The notes under the pieces are model-generated. The model made no database searches. It was not told where the DNA came from and saw only the letters and a program-made list of their open reading frames with translations. 35,663 nucleotides of DNA from Mariniblastus sp. (GTDB lineage Bacteria > Planctomycetota > Planctomycetia > Pirellulales > Pirellulaceae): positions 15,371-51,033 of the forward strand of contig JABACA010000016.1 of NCBI GenBank assembly GCA_014237975.1, in the 5' to 3' direction. Positions within the stretch are counted from its first letter, which is position 1, and every line of letters starts with the position of its first letter. A program made the translations under genes and the position numbers. Positions 13,018 through 21,882 of the stretch are shown here, piece after piece.

Positions 13018-15242
13018 GAATAATTCTTGCTCTATTTGCCTTTTGTTGGTGTGCTCCGTTACTGGCTGCGGAAGAACCAACACCACCCAATATCGTTTTC
13101 TTCTTTGCCGATGATCAGACTGCCAGCTCACTCGCCTGCTATGGTCACCCCCTGGTCAAAACACCGACCATCGATGGGCTGGCTGCCCGTGGTACGAGAT
13201 TCTCCAATGCCTGCGTCAGCCAGTCGATCTGCTGGGTCAGTCGCACCACGGTCCTGACCGGTCTCACCGGACGCAGTTATGGCACGCCGGGCAGACATGA
13301 TGCTGCCCGCCCCGAGGCGGTCCGGGAGCTCTATGTCGACCTGCTTCGCAAGGCTGGTTACCGGACTGGTTTTGCCGGCAAGTGGCACGCTAAGATGCCC
13401 AAGGGCTGGAAGCCGGAGGATCATTTTGATGTCTTTCACCGGATTGGTCGCAATCCTTTCTACAAGAAACAACCCGATGGTTCCCTGCGTCACGAGACCG
13501 AGTTGATCGTGGATCGCGGTATTGAGTTTCTTGAAAATCAGCCCAAGGACCAGCCTTTCGCTCTGAACATGTGGTTTAACGCCTGTCATGCGGAAGATAG
13601 CGACCGGCGACCCGGCATCGGCCATTTTCCCTGGCCACGGGCAGTCGATGGCTTGTACGAAAAAGATGAGATGGCTCCGCCCCGACTGAACGATCCCGAG
13701 ATTTTTGAGAACCAGCCGACTTTTCTGAAGACCACGATCAACCGTGAACGCTTCTTCTGGCGCTGGAACACCGATACCAAGTACCGTACGAACATGCGAG
13801 CCTACCTGCGGATGGTGAGCGGAATCGACCATGCCATGGGGCGTTTCCTCAAGGCCCTGGAAGCGAAGGGACTGGCAGACAATACCATCATTGTCTACAC
13901 CGCCGATAACGGTTACCACATGGGCAACCGTGGATTCGCAGGCAAGTGGTCCCATTACGAGGAATCGCTGCGGGTGCCGATGATTGTCTTCGATCCCCGG
14001 GTTGATGAGTCGGCTCGTGGACAAGTCGTCGACTATTCTGCCCTCAACTTGGACCTTCCCTCGACGTTCCTTGATTGGGCCGAAGTGGCCGTCCCGGAGC
14101 GTTACCAGGGGCACAGCCTGAAGTCGATTGTTTCGACCGGAAAGGCCGACGACTGGCGCAAACAGACGTTTCATGAACATTTCGCGGTGCGTTCACGCAT
14201 TCCTGCTTTCGAGGGATTGCGTACGGACCGCTACAAGTACGTTCGTTACGTCGATGAGGGGAACTACGAGTTCCTTCACGATCTCAAGGAAGACCCCGAC
14301 GAATTGACTAACTTTGCCCAGGACCCCAAGTACAGTAAGACGCTCGGGGAATTTCGCAAACGGACCGACAAACGAGTCGCTGAACTGGGTGGGCCCCTGC
14401 TGCCCCTGCAAGGAAATCTGTCAACCTCCACGCCACCAAAACCGGTGGCAGCGGCAACCGTTGCCAACCGTCCGGAAGCGAACGGGTTTTCCAAGCTCAT
14501 CGGTCCCGGTAACCCGCTTCGTAGCTGGTCGGGCGACTCGAAGTTTTGGTCGCACAAGGATGGAGTACTCATCGGGAAAGCCGATGGCACGTTGAAGATG
14601 AACCGTTTTATCACCTGGAAAGTTGCTACCGTTCGCAATTTTGACTTGCGAGTCAAGGTGCGGGTTTCCAAGGGAGGTAACAGTGGAATTCAATACCGCA
14701 GCGCTCACGCTCCCGAACGCGGGATCGACGTGGTGGCTGGCTACCAGTGTGATATCGTGGCCGACAAACCTGAATACAACGGCATGCTCTATGAAGAAAA
14801 GGGCCGACGCATTCTCTCTCACACGGGTGAGAAGGTGATTGTTGATCCCAAGGGCGACCGGTGGGTGGTCGGAAAGTTTGAAGTCAAGGAATTCGCTCCC
14901 GGTCAGTGGCACGAGTATCGCATCCTGGTGGAAGGGAACCGTCATCGTCACTGGATCGATGGACATCCTACTGCTGACCTTATCGATTTCGACGAACAAG
15001 GCAGGTCTCTGGATGGCGTGCTTGCCATGCAGGTCCATGTTGGACCACCCATGACGATTGAATTCAAGGAGATGCTCATTAAGCATCTGCCCGATGATCT
15101 GCCGCTGCTGCAATCCAAGGATCACCCCATCCCTGCCGACGCGCATGGTGTACGTCCCCAGGGCCGTCTGCCCAAGGACTGGAAAGCGCCCCTCTATCCG
15201 CGGGAAGGATTTGGCGAGCCGCCTGCCAACCGGGTCGACTAG
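13014..15242 (+). CDS. secreted sulfatase fused to a DUF1080 (3-keto-disaccharide hydrolase) domain
   Basis: A 742-aa secreted protein. A signal peptide (1-19) precedes a type I sulfatase domain (about 25-460) with metal-binding D33-D34 (FFFADDQ), the modification-site region S-I-C73-W-V-S-R77-T-T-V-L-T-G, FAGKWHAKMPKGW, and the second metal site YTADNGYHMG. Residues about 490-695 form a DUF1080 domain, a concanavalin-like fold now associated with 3-keto-glycoside hydrolysis, with GNSGIQYRS and GYQCDIV. Type I sulfatases hydrolyse sulfate esters using a formylglycine made from the cysteine of C-x-P-S-R. Here the proline position is valine, which may affect maturation. The fusion suggests linked desulfation and glycosidic cleavage of a sulfated polysaccharide. 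Start chosen from the signal peptide; it overlaps the small ORF upstream by ATGA. Confidence 0.9.
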   Translation: MRIILALFAFCWCAPLLAAEEPTPPNIVFFFADDQTASSLACYGHPLVKTPTIDGLAARGTRFSNACVSQSICWVSRTTVLTGLTGRSYGTPGRHDAARPEAVRELYVDLLRKAGYRTGFAGKWHAKMPKGWKPEDHFDVFHRIGRNPFYKKQPDGSLRHETELIVDRGIEFLENQPKDQPFALNMWFNACHAEDSDRRPGIGHFPWPRAVDGLYEKDEMAPPRLNDPEIFENQPTFLKTTINRERFFWRWNTDTKYRTNMRAYLRMVSGIDHAMGRFLKALEAKGLADNTIIVYTADNGYHMGNRGFAGKWSHYEESLRVPMIVFDPRVDESARGQVVDYSALNLDLPSTFLDWAEVAVPERYQGHSLKSIVSTGKADDWRKQTFHEHFAVRSRIPAFEGLRTDRYKYVRYVDEGNYEFLHDLKEDPDELTNFAQDPKYSKTLGEFRKRTDKRVAELGGPLLPLQGNLSTSTPPKPVAAATVANRPEANGFSKLIGPGNPLRSWSGDSKFWSHKDGVLIGKADGTLKMNRFITWKVATVRNFDLRVKVRVSKGGNSGIQYRSAHAPERGIDVVAGYQCDIVADKPEYNGMLYEEKGRRILSHTGEKVIVDPKGDRWVVGKFEVKEFAPGQWHEYRILVEGNRHRHWIDGHPTADLIDFDEQGRSLDGVLAMQVHVGPPMTIEFKEMLIKHLPDDLPLLQSKDHPIPADAHGVRPQGRLPKDWKAPLYPREGFGEPPANRVD

Positions 15243-15332
15243 TCAACCCTTCCCAGGGCCGATCATCCCTTATCGATCTGATTCTCGTCGATCTTCAGGA
15301 TACCGTGCTTCGTCGTTACTCCGCCTAATGAC

Positions 15333-15515
15333 TTACCCAACTTGGCCGGTCTTGTTGCTAAAGAGGGCACGCAAGGTAAAAAACAAGAGGACGACGATGC
15401 CCGACAGGGCAAGGAAGCCCTGCAACGAGAACACGGTCTCCACCAACCCAACCAATAAACCGATGCAGGCCAAGAACAGAAAAAATAATGCAAACAGTTG
15501 AAAAAGCTCTTCCAT
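15333..15515 (-). CDS. small two-helix membrane protein
   Basis: A 60-aa product from the ATG at 15515, preceded on the reverse strand by a strong ribosome binding site (GAGGAG about six bases upstream), unusual for this window. The frame is open further upstream, but the Shine-Dalgarno sequence fixes this start. The protein is MEELFQLFALFFLFLACIG followed by a second hydrophobic stretch (LALSGIVVLLFFTLRAL) and a short charged tail, so two membrane helices are likely. It lies between the convergent ends of the sulfatase and the propeller gene. No family recognised. The combination of a good ribosome binding site and clear membrane topology supports a real gene. Confidence 0.6.
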   Translation of the reverse strand: MEELFQLFALFFLFLACIGLLVGLVETVFSLQGFLALSGIVVLLFFTLRALFSNKTGQVG

Positions 15516-15735
15516 CTCTTCTCCTCGGTTAAGGATTCTCATGTCCACCAACCTGTGCGAAATGCAGAGCCTAACGTGCCAATTGTTCCTGTAACGGCCA
15601 TCCATTGCGAGACGAAACGTCTTGCAATGTGATGTGGTTCACGGAATTCAACCGATGTAAGGGTAGACCGTTGGCGCTGCCGCGTTGACAGACATTCCCT
15701 GGCCAGCCACCAGCGCAGCGCGGCAAGAGAGGGCC

Positions 15736-17217
15736 TTAGCGCGGAATCTCATTCAACGTGTAGTACGCATCGGCGTGCAACAGCGACTCGTTTTCTGCCG
15801 AACGCATCTGGGGCAGGTGAAACTCGTGCACGTGCCCCGGCACGCGTCCCTCGACCATGAGGTCAACCTGCAATCCATCCTCCGAAACGGTGACCGACGT
15901 CACCTGCGGAGTCGCCTGGTCGACCTCGGGGCTGCCGTAACCTTGCTGGTAGACGTGGGTAAAGGTGGCCATCTGATAAACGTCCGCCTCGCCGGCAATT
16001 TTCAGGTCGACCGGCTTGGTGAACGTCAAGCGAAATCCGTCGGGCCGGGCGGTGACCGTCTTGATCTCAAAGGGGACCTTGCCGGTCCAATCGAGTCGCT
16101 GGATCGCATAGGCGCGGGGACCCCGCACGGGCCAGCCACGGTTCGTGCCCCCGGCGATCAGGTCGCCCCCTGGCGTGAACTGCAGCGCGAGTAGACCCGT
16201 ATCGAACCCCTCGCGAAACGGATAACAAGCGCCTTGCCAGACGCCGTTAATCTTTTCAGTGGTCGCCCGCATCACGACACCCAGGCTAAAATCGCCGATA
16301 AAGATCTGGTTCTCAAACGGGCCAAATTTCCCACCCGTCCGGTCGACAACGAATCCGGAGATCGAACGGCCCATCCGCTTGTACGGAAAGACAACGGCGT
16401 ACGGCACGAGTTCCTTGACCCGCTTCCGCTCGATCTCCAACCGCGAGTTGGAGTTCGGCTGAACGGGTGCGGGGCCCATCTCGGGGGCGAGCTCGTACGA
16501 GTTGAAACTGATTGGATGCCCCATAAAGCCGCCCGGCTCTAAAACTTTCAAAGAGCAGGAACCGTTCCAGGGTCCCTGGCTCTCGGCGTAGAACATCACG
16601 CCATGCTCGTTGGGACCAATTCCACACGGGCTGCGAATGCCGCTGCAAACGGGAATCGTCTTGCCGTCGGGCGTCACCTTCAGGCACCAGCCGCGAAACG
16701 GCGCCTTGGAGTGGTACGATTCGCTAAGGCACAGAGCGACCCAGACGTTCCCCTCGACATCCGGCTTGGAACCGAAGGCGAATTCGTGGTAATGCCGAAA
16801 GCCCCAACGGTCGCTGAGGGTTTCAAATTTGTCCGCCTGGCCATCCCGATCCGTATCGGTGATGCGCGTCACCTCGGCTTGCTGGGTGACCGTCATCGCC
16901 CCATCGCGGTACGCCATGCCAAACACTTCGTCCAGACCGCTGGCAAACTTTTCATACTCGGTTTGGGGATGCTCATCAAAGGCACCACGAACCATAAAGA
17001 TATCGCCCCGCCGAGTCGCCACGGCCAAACGTTCCCCGTCCGGCATCACCTCGAAGCTGCCCGCCTCGACCGCCATCCCCTCGGGAATCGGCACCTCGAC
17101 CATCTTGTAATATTCCGATTCGGCCTCGGCCGTTCCCCAGTACTCGCCGAGCGGTTGCTGTTGGGGCATGCAGACCAGGCTGATCCAGAGCATCGATTGA
17201 CAGGCAGTGGTGATCAT
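15736..17217 (-). CDS. beta-propeller dehydrogenase-like secreted protein (sorbosone/PQQ-type fold)
   Basis: A 493-aa protein with a short N-terminal hydrophobic signal (residues about 5-17). Repeated strand patterns such as GSFEVMPDGERLAVATRRGDI, ITDTDRDGQADKFETLSD and LQFTPGGDLIAGGTNRGW are typical of the propeller part of Pirellula/Verrucomicrobium-type membrane-bound dehydrogenases and sorbosone dehydrogenase-like proteins. It has no CxxCH motif of its own. The reverse strand has AAGGAA just before the ATG at 17217, a reasonable ribosome binding site. The six-haem cytochrome gene ends 68 bases upstream on the same strand, so the two are probably one operon with haem supplied by the neighbour. 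Substrate and cofactor cannot be told from the sequence. Confidence 0.8.
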   Translation of the reverse strand: MITTACQSMLWISLVCMPQQQPLGEYWGTAEAESEYYKMVEVPIPEGMAVEAGSFEVMPDGERLAVATRRGDIFMVRGAFDEHPQTEYEKFASGLDEVFGMAYRDGAMTVTQQAEVTRITDTDRDGQADKFETLSDRWGFRHYHEFAFGSKPDVEGNVWVALCLSESYHSKAPFRGWCLKVTPDGKTIPVCSGIRSPCGIGPNEHGVMFYAESQGPWNGSCSLKVLEPGGFMGHPISFNSYELAPEMGPAPVQPNSNSRLEIERKRVKELVPYAVVFPYKRMGRSISGFVVDRTGGKFGPFENQIFIGDFSLGVVMRATTEKINGVWQGACYPFREGFDTGLLALQFTPGGDLIAGGTNRGWPVRGPRAYAIQRLDWTGKVPFEIKTVTARPDGFRLTFTKPVDLKIAGEADVYQMATFTHVYQQGYGSPEVDQATPQVTSVTVSEDGLQVDLMVEGRVPGHVHEFHLPQMRSAENESLLHADAYYTLNEIPR

Positions 17218-17285
17218 CGGTTTCCTTTACTCATGCTTCGATTTAAAGTTCATTCGTTTCATGACGTTGGTCGGTCGGCCGCGGC

Positions 17286-20063
17286 TCACTTGAATCGATA
17301 TTCCAGGATCAAGGTCTGCGGCTGGCCCGGGGCCAGCGAGAGGGGAACTTGTATCCGTTGACCCTCCTGCCAGTCGACCCGCTCAACTTTTTGTGGGGTG
17401 ACCAGGCGGACCTCCAGCTCGGGCCCCAGTCTGAACCAACCCTCGTTGGCATCATCGATCTTGTCGGCCTGGCCGATGCGGAACAACAATTGGTCTCGAT
17501 CCTCGGTCGCTGTAAACGTCAATTCTCTCCGCAACAGTACTTCCTCGCTCCCCGGTTGGACCACCGGCCGGAAGAAATCACGGACGTCCACGTTATCGAA
17601 CCGGTACTGCAACGTCGGCCGCCGCTCCTTGTCCAGCTCGTACCCTTGGAACTGATGGTTGGGGGGGCGACCGTCGTCGACCAACCAAGGTTGATCCGCG
17701 TCGTCCAGTTCCGGGCCCGTCGGCAGAGTAACGGGGCGACCCATCGGTCTGACATTGCCCGAACCCTGGCCCATCCAGACTCCGCCCGGATCGGCGAATT
17801 TCCCTTTCCAGAGCAAGCCGAGTCGCATCTGCTCCGCATCGAACGCCAGGTTCACCCCACCCGGGTAACCGACGCCGATGCCCCGCTTGCCGATGTCGGG
17901 ATATTTGCGGCGCAACATCCGCGGCGTATTGGTCACCACGATCTCCAGTGGCTCCCGCACCACACCTCGGGGTGTACCGGCCTGTCGCCCGTCGATCAGG
18001 TACTGCCACAGCGCCTCGATTTGTGTCGACGCATCACCTTTGAGATCTTTTCGAATCGCTACGCCGCCCGGCCAGAAGGAGGGCATCACTGTGTTCGGAC
18101 TGAATTTTTGCGGGAACATCATGTATTGATGGAACCAGTCTTTCTCGAGCCGCTCGGCCATCTCGGTCAGGTCGACCGCCGGCATCGTGTCGGACAGCTT
18201 GTACTTGTAGGTATGACAGGCGACGCAGTTCAAACCTTGGTTTCCCGCCAACTCCAAACCGGTCTTGCGCATCTCCTTCTGGTCATCAAACTTGGGAAAC
18301 GAGGTTTCCGAAAGCGTGTCCGTATCGCGAAATGAATCGACCAGATGCCCTACGTTACCTTCACCGAATTGGGGCATCCGTGTTTTCATATAGGGCCGGA
18401 TCGAGCGGCCGTTGACCAACACATCCCGCATCCATTCCGCTTTCAATTTGGCCCCCGCGCCAGAGAGTGTGGGTGGAATTCGACCTTGTTCGCCCAAATT
18501 CATATTGGTCGTTCCAAAATAAGGATTCCGCTCCGCAGACACACCACCCATCCCATCGCGTTCATGGCACGCCAAACAATTAAACGAGTGAAGGGCCGCA
18601 CTGATCTGTTGATCCTTCGGCGCTGTTGTCAACGGTTTCCCAATGGCCGATTGAATTAATTTGATTTGATTCGCGTCCAGTTCGAACGCAGGCCACGCTC
18701 CAGAGCTACCAGACAAACAACCCGAGTCCACTTCGGCCAGTTCCAGGCTGACCTGGTCCGCAGTAAATGACGGTCGTTGAGCGACATTGGAGTGGCAGGC
18801 ATGACACTTCAGTTCCTCAAACAGCTCCTTGCCTTTGGTCACCAATGCCAGGTTTGTCTCGATGGGTGCGACAACCTTGGTTGCTTTTTGTAACAGAAAG
18901 CTCGCCAAGTCCGTCGCCTCCCAATGGGTCAACTGCATATCGGGCATTCTGCCCGAAGGCCGAACAGCCAGCGGGTTTTCAAGAAACTCCACCAGTCCAT
19001 CGATATTGTATTTCGCCGACAAGTCACCCAGCGGAGTCGAATCGTCCATCGGCAATTCTTCGGCAGAAGGGTTGCGAGGCGCGTGGCAAGCCACACAGCC
19101 CACTGAGTGAAATATTTCCGAACCGCGGGCAATCGCGTCCGCTGCGGGGACTTGCAACTCATATTGGTTTTCTGACTCGGACACCAGGTATTGGACCAAA
19201 GCTTCGGCGGATTTACGCCGCATCGCCTCCGGCAATCCAGCCAACAGGTGAGGCATCCTGGTGCCCGGCTTGGTGGCATGGGGATCCGCGATGAAACTTC
19301 TCAGGTAATCGGGATTCAACCGCCGACTGGACCAAGACAAATTGGGCGCCTGATTGGCAACCAGGTTTCCCGGCTTGGCGTCCGCCTGATGGCAGGCCGA
19401 ACAATTCCGCTCGCTCATCAACACCCAGCCCCGCATCTCGGGACTCAATTTCTGAGGTTCAGCCCGCTCGACCGGAGCGGCAGCCTGCTCCGGTCCACGC
19501 TGGCGGGATTCCAGAACGTAGCGAACCAGATCTAAAAACTGCTGACGGTTTTTCAATTCATTGGCCAAACCATCGGGCATACTCGATTTGGTACCGGGTC
19601 GAATTCCCTCGATCTCGTCTCGTAAAATCGTCACCAGCTTGTCAGGGTCATCGTTGGAACGAAGCACCACTTTGTCAGCATCTTCTTCGACGACCAACCC
19701 GTCAATGAACTGACCATCGACCGTGACCACCTTGACCGTCTCAAACCCCTTGCTGATCGTCTTGGATGGCTGCAATATGGATTCGACCACCAAGGCGTCA
19801 GCCAGCAGCCCATCGAGCCGACTTAAATCCGGGCCAAGTCGTTCCTCACCCGATCGAGGTCGATGACATTTGGCACAATTAATATTGCCCTGGTGAAACA
19901 GGATCGCTCCCCGGATCACATTTCCCGATTCACGTGCAGTCTCGGCCAAACTGGCCGGATCTTCGGCCGTCAGTTTTTCGGTTAACGTTTGGGCAGATGT
20001 TGTCTCGATTCCAAGTGAAAAAACAACGATCAGCGGGATAGTCAGCGGGTAAACCAGTTTCAT
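17286..20063 (-). CDS. six-haem c-type cytochrome with Pirellula/Verrucomicrobium-type haem-binding domain
   Basis: A 925-aa periplasmic cytochrome. After a signal peptide (1-24) there are six CxxCH motifs: C63-AK-CH, C221-SA-CH, C323-VA-CH, C420-HA-CH, C496-LA-CH and C613-VA-CH. The first lies in a domain (about 45-190) with GPDLSRLDG, ESILQPSKTISKGFETV, DGQFIDGLV and SMPDGLANEL, matching the TIGR02603 putative haem-binding domain. Later motifs sit in cytochrome c-like units, each followed by a likely distal methionine (for example TRMPHL, GRMPDMQL, TRMPQFG). The last 250 residues are haem-free and beta-rich. It precedes the propeller gene in an apparent operon and is a likely electron carrier for it. 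Haem ligation and partner are inferred. Confidence 0.88.
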   Translation of the reverse strand: MKLVYPLTIPLIVVFSLGIETTSAQTLTEKLTAEDPASLAETARESGNVIRGAILFHQGNINCAKCHRPRSGEERLGPDLSRLDGLLADALVVESILQPSKTISKGFETVKVVTVDGQFIDGLVVEEDADKVVLRSNDDPDKLVTILRDEIEGIRPGTKSSMPDGLANELKNRQQFLDLVRYVLESRQRGPEQAAAPVERAEPQKLSPEMRGWVLMSERNCSACHQADAKPGNLVANQAPNLSWSSRRLNPDYLRSFIADPHATKPGTRMPHLLAGLPEAMRRKSAEALVQYLVSESENQYELQVPAADAIARGSEIFHSVGCVACHAPRNPSAEELPMDDSTPLGDLSAKYNIDGLVEFLENPLAVRPSGRMPDMQLTHWEATDLASFLLQKATKVVAPIETNLALVTKGKELFEELKCHACHSNVAQRPSFTADQVSLELAEVDSGCLSGSSGAWPAFELDANQIKLIQSAIGKPLTTAPKDQQISAALHSFNCLACHERDGMGGVSAERNPYFGTTNMNLGEQGRIPPTLSGAGAKLKAEWMRDVLVNGRSIRPYMKTRMPQFGEGNVGHLVDSFRDTDTLSETSFPKFDDQKEMRKTGLELAGNQGLNCVACHTYKYKLSDTMPAVDLTEMAERLEKDWFHQYMMFPQKFSPNTVMPSFWPGGVAIRKDLKGDASTQIEALWQYLIDGRQAGTPRGVVREPLEIVVTNTPRMLRRKYPDIGKRGIGVGYPGGVNLAFDAEQMRLGLLWKGKFADPGGVWMGQGSGNVRPMGRPVTLPTGPELDDADQPWLVDDGRPPNHQFQGYELDKERRPTLQYRFDNVDVRDFFRPVVQPGSEEVLLRRELTFTATEDRDQLLFRIGQADKIDDANEGWFRLGPELEVRLVTPQKVERVDWQEGQRIQVPLSLAPGQPQTLILEYRFK

Positions 20064-20458
20064 TCAATTCATCCATCGAGTCCATTTTTGCCGGAACTCC
20101 GCCGACCAGGCGGCCCGTGAAATAGCCAAACGTATTCAAGTCGCCAATCTGTCTGGCCCGGATTATGGAAATCCACACGGCATCCTAAACGGGCGATTCG
20201 GCAAGGCTCATTTTATGTGCTTCGCTGTGGCCTGACTACTTGGCCATTGTCAAAGGAATGTTATTTCCATCCCGAGCCGATCCAACCGAATGCCTGGAAC
20301 CTACGGGAACCGGATGGCACCGCTCTGCCGGAAGTTTGGCAACGACCCGTTTCGTCACTAATGAAATGCGGCCCTTTTTTCAGCCGAGAATGAACCGACA
20401 AAACAAAGGTAACATTTGCGACAGCCCGTATTGCAACCAACAAAACTATGGGGCAGGG
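20064..20458. other. intergenic region between two minus-strand genes
   Basis: This 395-base gap should hold the promoter of the six-haem cytochrome gene (start at 20063) and the end of the hydrolase transcript. I found no hairpin with a T-run on the reverse strand and no well-spaced -35/-10 pair. The open plus-strand frame crossing 20240-20650 overlaps the hydrolase gene and looks non-coding. Confidence 0.5.
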
Positions 20459-21817
20459 TTAGCGGGCGAGGCTTGGTTGGGCGGGTGGTTGGCCATCCTG
20501 AAAGTTATGAGTTTTGGCTACCCTGGCCGGACGTCGAAGTTCGGCCAGCTGGGTCAAGCGTTCAGGAAAGTCCTCGGGGAATTTCCAAAAGACCCCCCCC
20601 GCATCCTTGACCAACCCACGCGATGCGGGAGGCTGTCCCAAAATGAATAAGCCAATGTCGGAACTCACCCAGGGATCGCGGTGAAAATAGCCATGCCCAA
20701 GAAAATTCCTGTGTCGCTCTTCCGCTTCGGAGGCGTCGACCATCTGGATCTCTGGCACGGCTTGCAACGACTGGCTTTCCCACGGCTCAAGATTTCCCAC
20801 GGCACGTCCCAAGCGGGTGTTGCCATACACCCATTGTGAAAACTCAAGCGCCCTGTCACGGGTCGATGCATACACGGCGACCTTTCCAGAGACTTCGTAG
20901 AACCGATCATAGACGGCATTGATAAACGCCATCATGTCCATATCCGGCGCTGCCAGGACAACATTGTTGACGCGGTATTTTTCCTGGATTTCTTCCGGCG
21001 TCAATTCAAATTCGAGTAGCCGGATTTCGCGCAATGCGTTGACAACGATGGGCGAACCGGCACTGTGGGCAATGATCGTAATCGAATCGACATCGCATTC
21101 TTTTGCCAAGTTGGAAATCAGCGCTCGAAAATGCCGCGTACTGTAATTGGCATTACCCTTGTCGGCCATGTAGCCCAACAACTTGGATTCGGAAGGCCAC
21201 TCAAAACTGATCATGGCCCCCTGTCGACCCAGATAATGATAGATCTCTGCGGCCAACAACGTGTTATCGACAAATTCGGTGTTGTAACCATGGACAAAAA
21301 TGGTCGCGTGCTGGCTGCCCGTCTCTACGAGTTGTTGGTTGACCGCTTTGACCCAAGCATGGTCGTGGTGGCGAACAATCTCGTCTTTGACCCGCCATGG
21401 GGACATATTGGCAGACCAGGGAGTTAATTCTATTTCCGAAAACTCCACATTGGCTGTCTTCTTTTTGCGATCCGTCGTTGTTTCTTCACGAAGTTGATCA
21501 GGGCTCAGACCTTCACCAATTTTGACCTGGGCAATTCCCATTGCAGGCCGATGACTTCGCTGGCTGCCAAACGGATCAAGTCCTTTTTTTTCCGGATCTA
21601 TATTGCGGCCACTGACGACAAACACAGGTACGGTATCGGAGACGTTATCCCAGGAATCCGTTGCGTCCGAACCGGGGTAAGGCATTCCGGCCGTGATCCC
21701 GATCGGTGTGGGCATCAAACGACGGGAGTAATTGGGTCCGAAACAACCGGCAAACAAAAGGACCAGCAAGCCAGTCATCACATGGACAACCAGGTTGTTT
21801 TTTCGATCGTAAAACAT
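20459..21817 (-). CDS. DUF900-type alpha/beta-hydrolase lipoprotein
   Basis: A 452-aa lipoprotein from the ATG at 21817; the frame is open 48 codons further upstream, but only this start puts a lipoprotein signal at the N-terminus (hydrophobic GLLVLL, then lipobox L-F-A-G-C). The hydrolase domain shows IFVHGYNTEF (oxyanion region), the nucleophile elbow I-A-H-S-A-G-S, VVLAAPDMDMM (acid region) and a late GHGYF histidine. This order fits DUF900, a family of bacterial esterase/lipase-like proteins without a known substrate. A run of eight C at 20593-20600 lies inside the coding sequence near the C-terminus, where slippage would replace about the last 45 residues. It is a stand-alone minus-strand gene upstream of the cytochrome operon. 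Confidence 0.85.
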   Translation of the reverse strand: MFYDRKNNLVVHVMTGLLVLLFAGCFGPNYSRRLMPTPIGITAGMPYPGSDATDSWDNVSDTVPVFVVSGRNIDPEKKGLDPFGSQRSHRPAMGIAQVKIGEGLSPDQLREETTTDRKKKTANVEFSEIELTPWSANMSPWRVKDEIVRHHDHAWVKAVNQQLVETGSQHATIFVHGYNTEFVDNTLLAAEIYHYLGRQGAMISFEWPSESKLLGYMADKGNANYSTRHFRALISNLAKECDVDSITIIAHSAGSPIVVNALREIRLLEFELTPEEIQEKYRVNNVVLAAPDMDMMAFINAVYDRFYEVSGKVAVYASTRDRALEFSQWVYGNTRLGRAVGNLEPWESQSLQAVPEIQMVDASEAEERHRNFLGHGYFHRDPWVSSDIGLFILGQPPASRGLVKDAGGVFWKFPEDFPERLTQLAELRRPARVAKTHNFQDGQPPAQPSLAR

Positions 21818-21847
21818 GTTAATACCAGGTGCGTAAAACGTGGGGGG

Positions 21848-21882
21848 GGTCGCGCGGGATAGGGGAGGGTCGCGCGGGATAG
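21848..21882. repeat. 15-bp tandem direct repeat, 20-bp period
   Basis: GGTCGCGCGGGATAG occurs at 21848-21862 and again at 21868-21882, exactly two helical turns apart, 31 bases upstream of the hydrolase start. The spacing could suit a dimeric regulator binding one DNA face, but no known operator is recognised. Confidence 0.6.

Noticed and set aside
17349-18335. A 328-codon plus-strand open frame opposite the six-haem cytochrome
   Set aside because: The minus strand carries the CxxCH motifs and a continuous secreted protein; the plus frame has no domain and a biased composition.
20240-20650. A 136-codon plus-strand frame between the cytochrome and the hydrolase
   Set aside because: It overlaps the C-terminal part of the well-supported hydrolase gene and has no coding signals.
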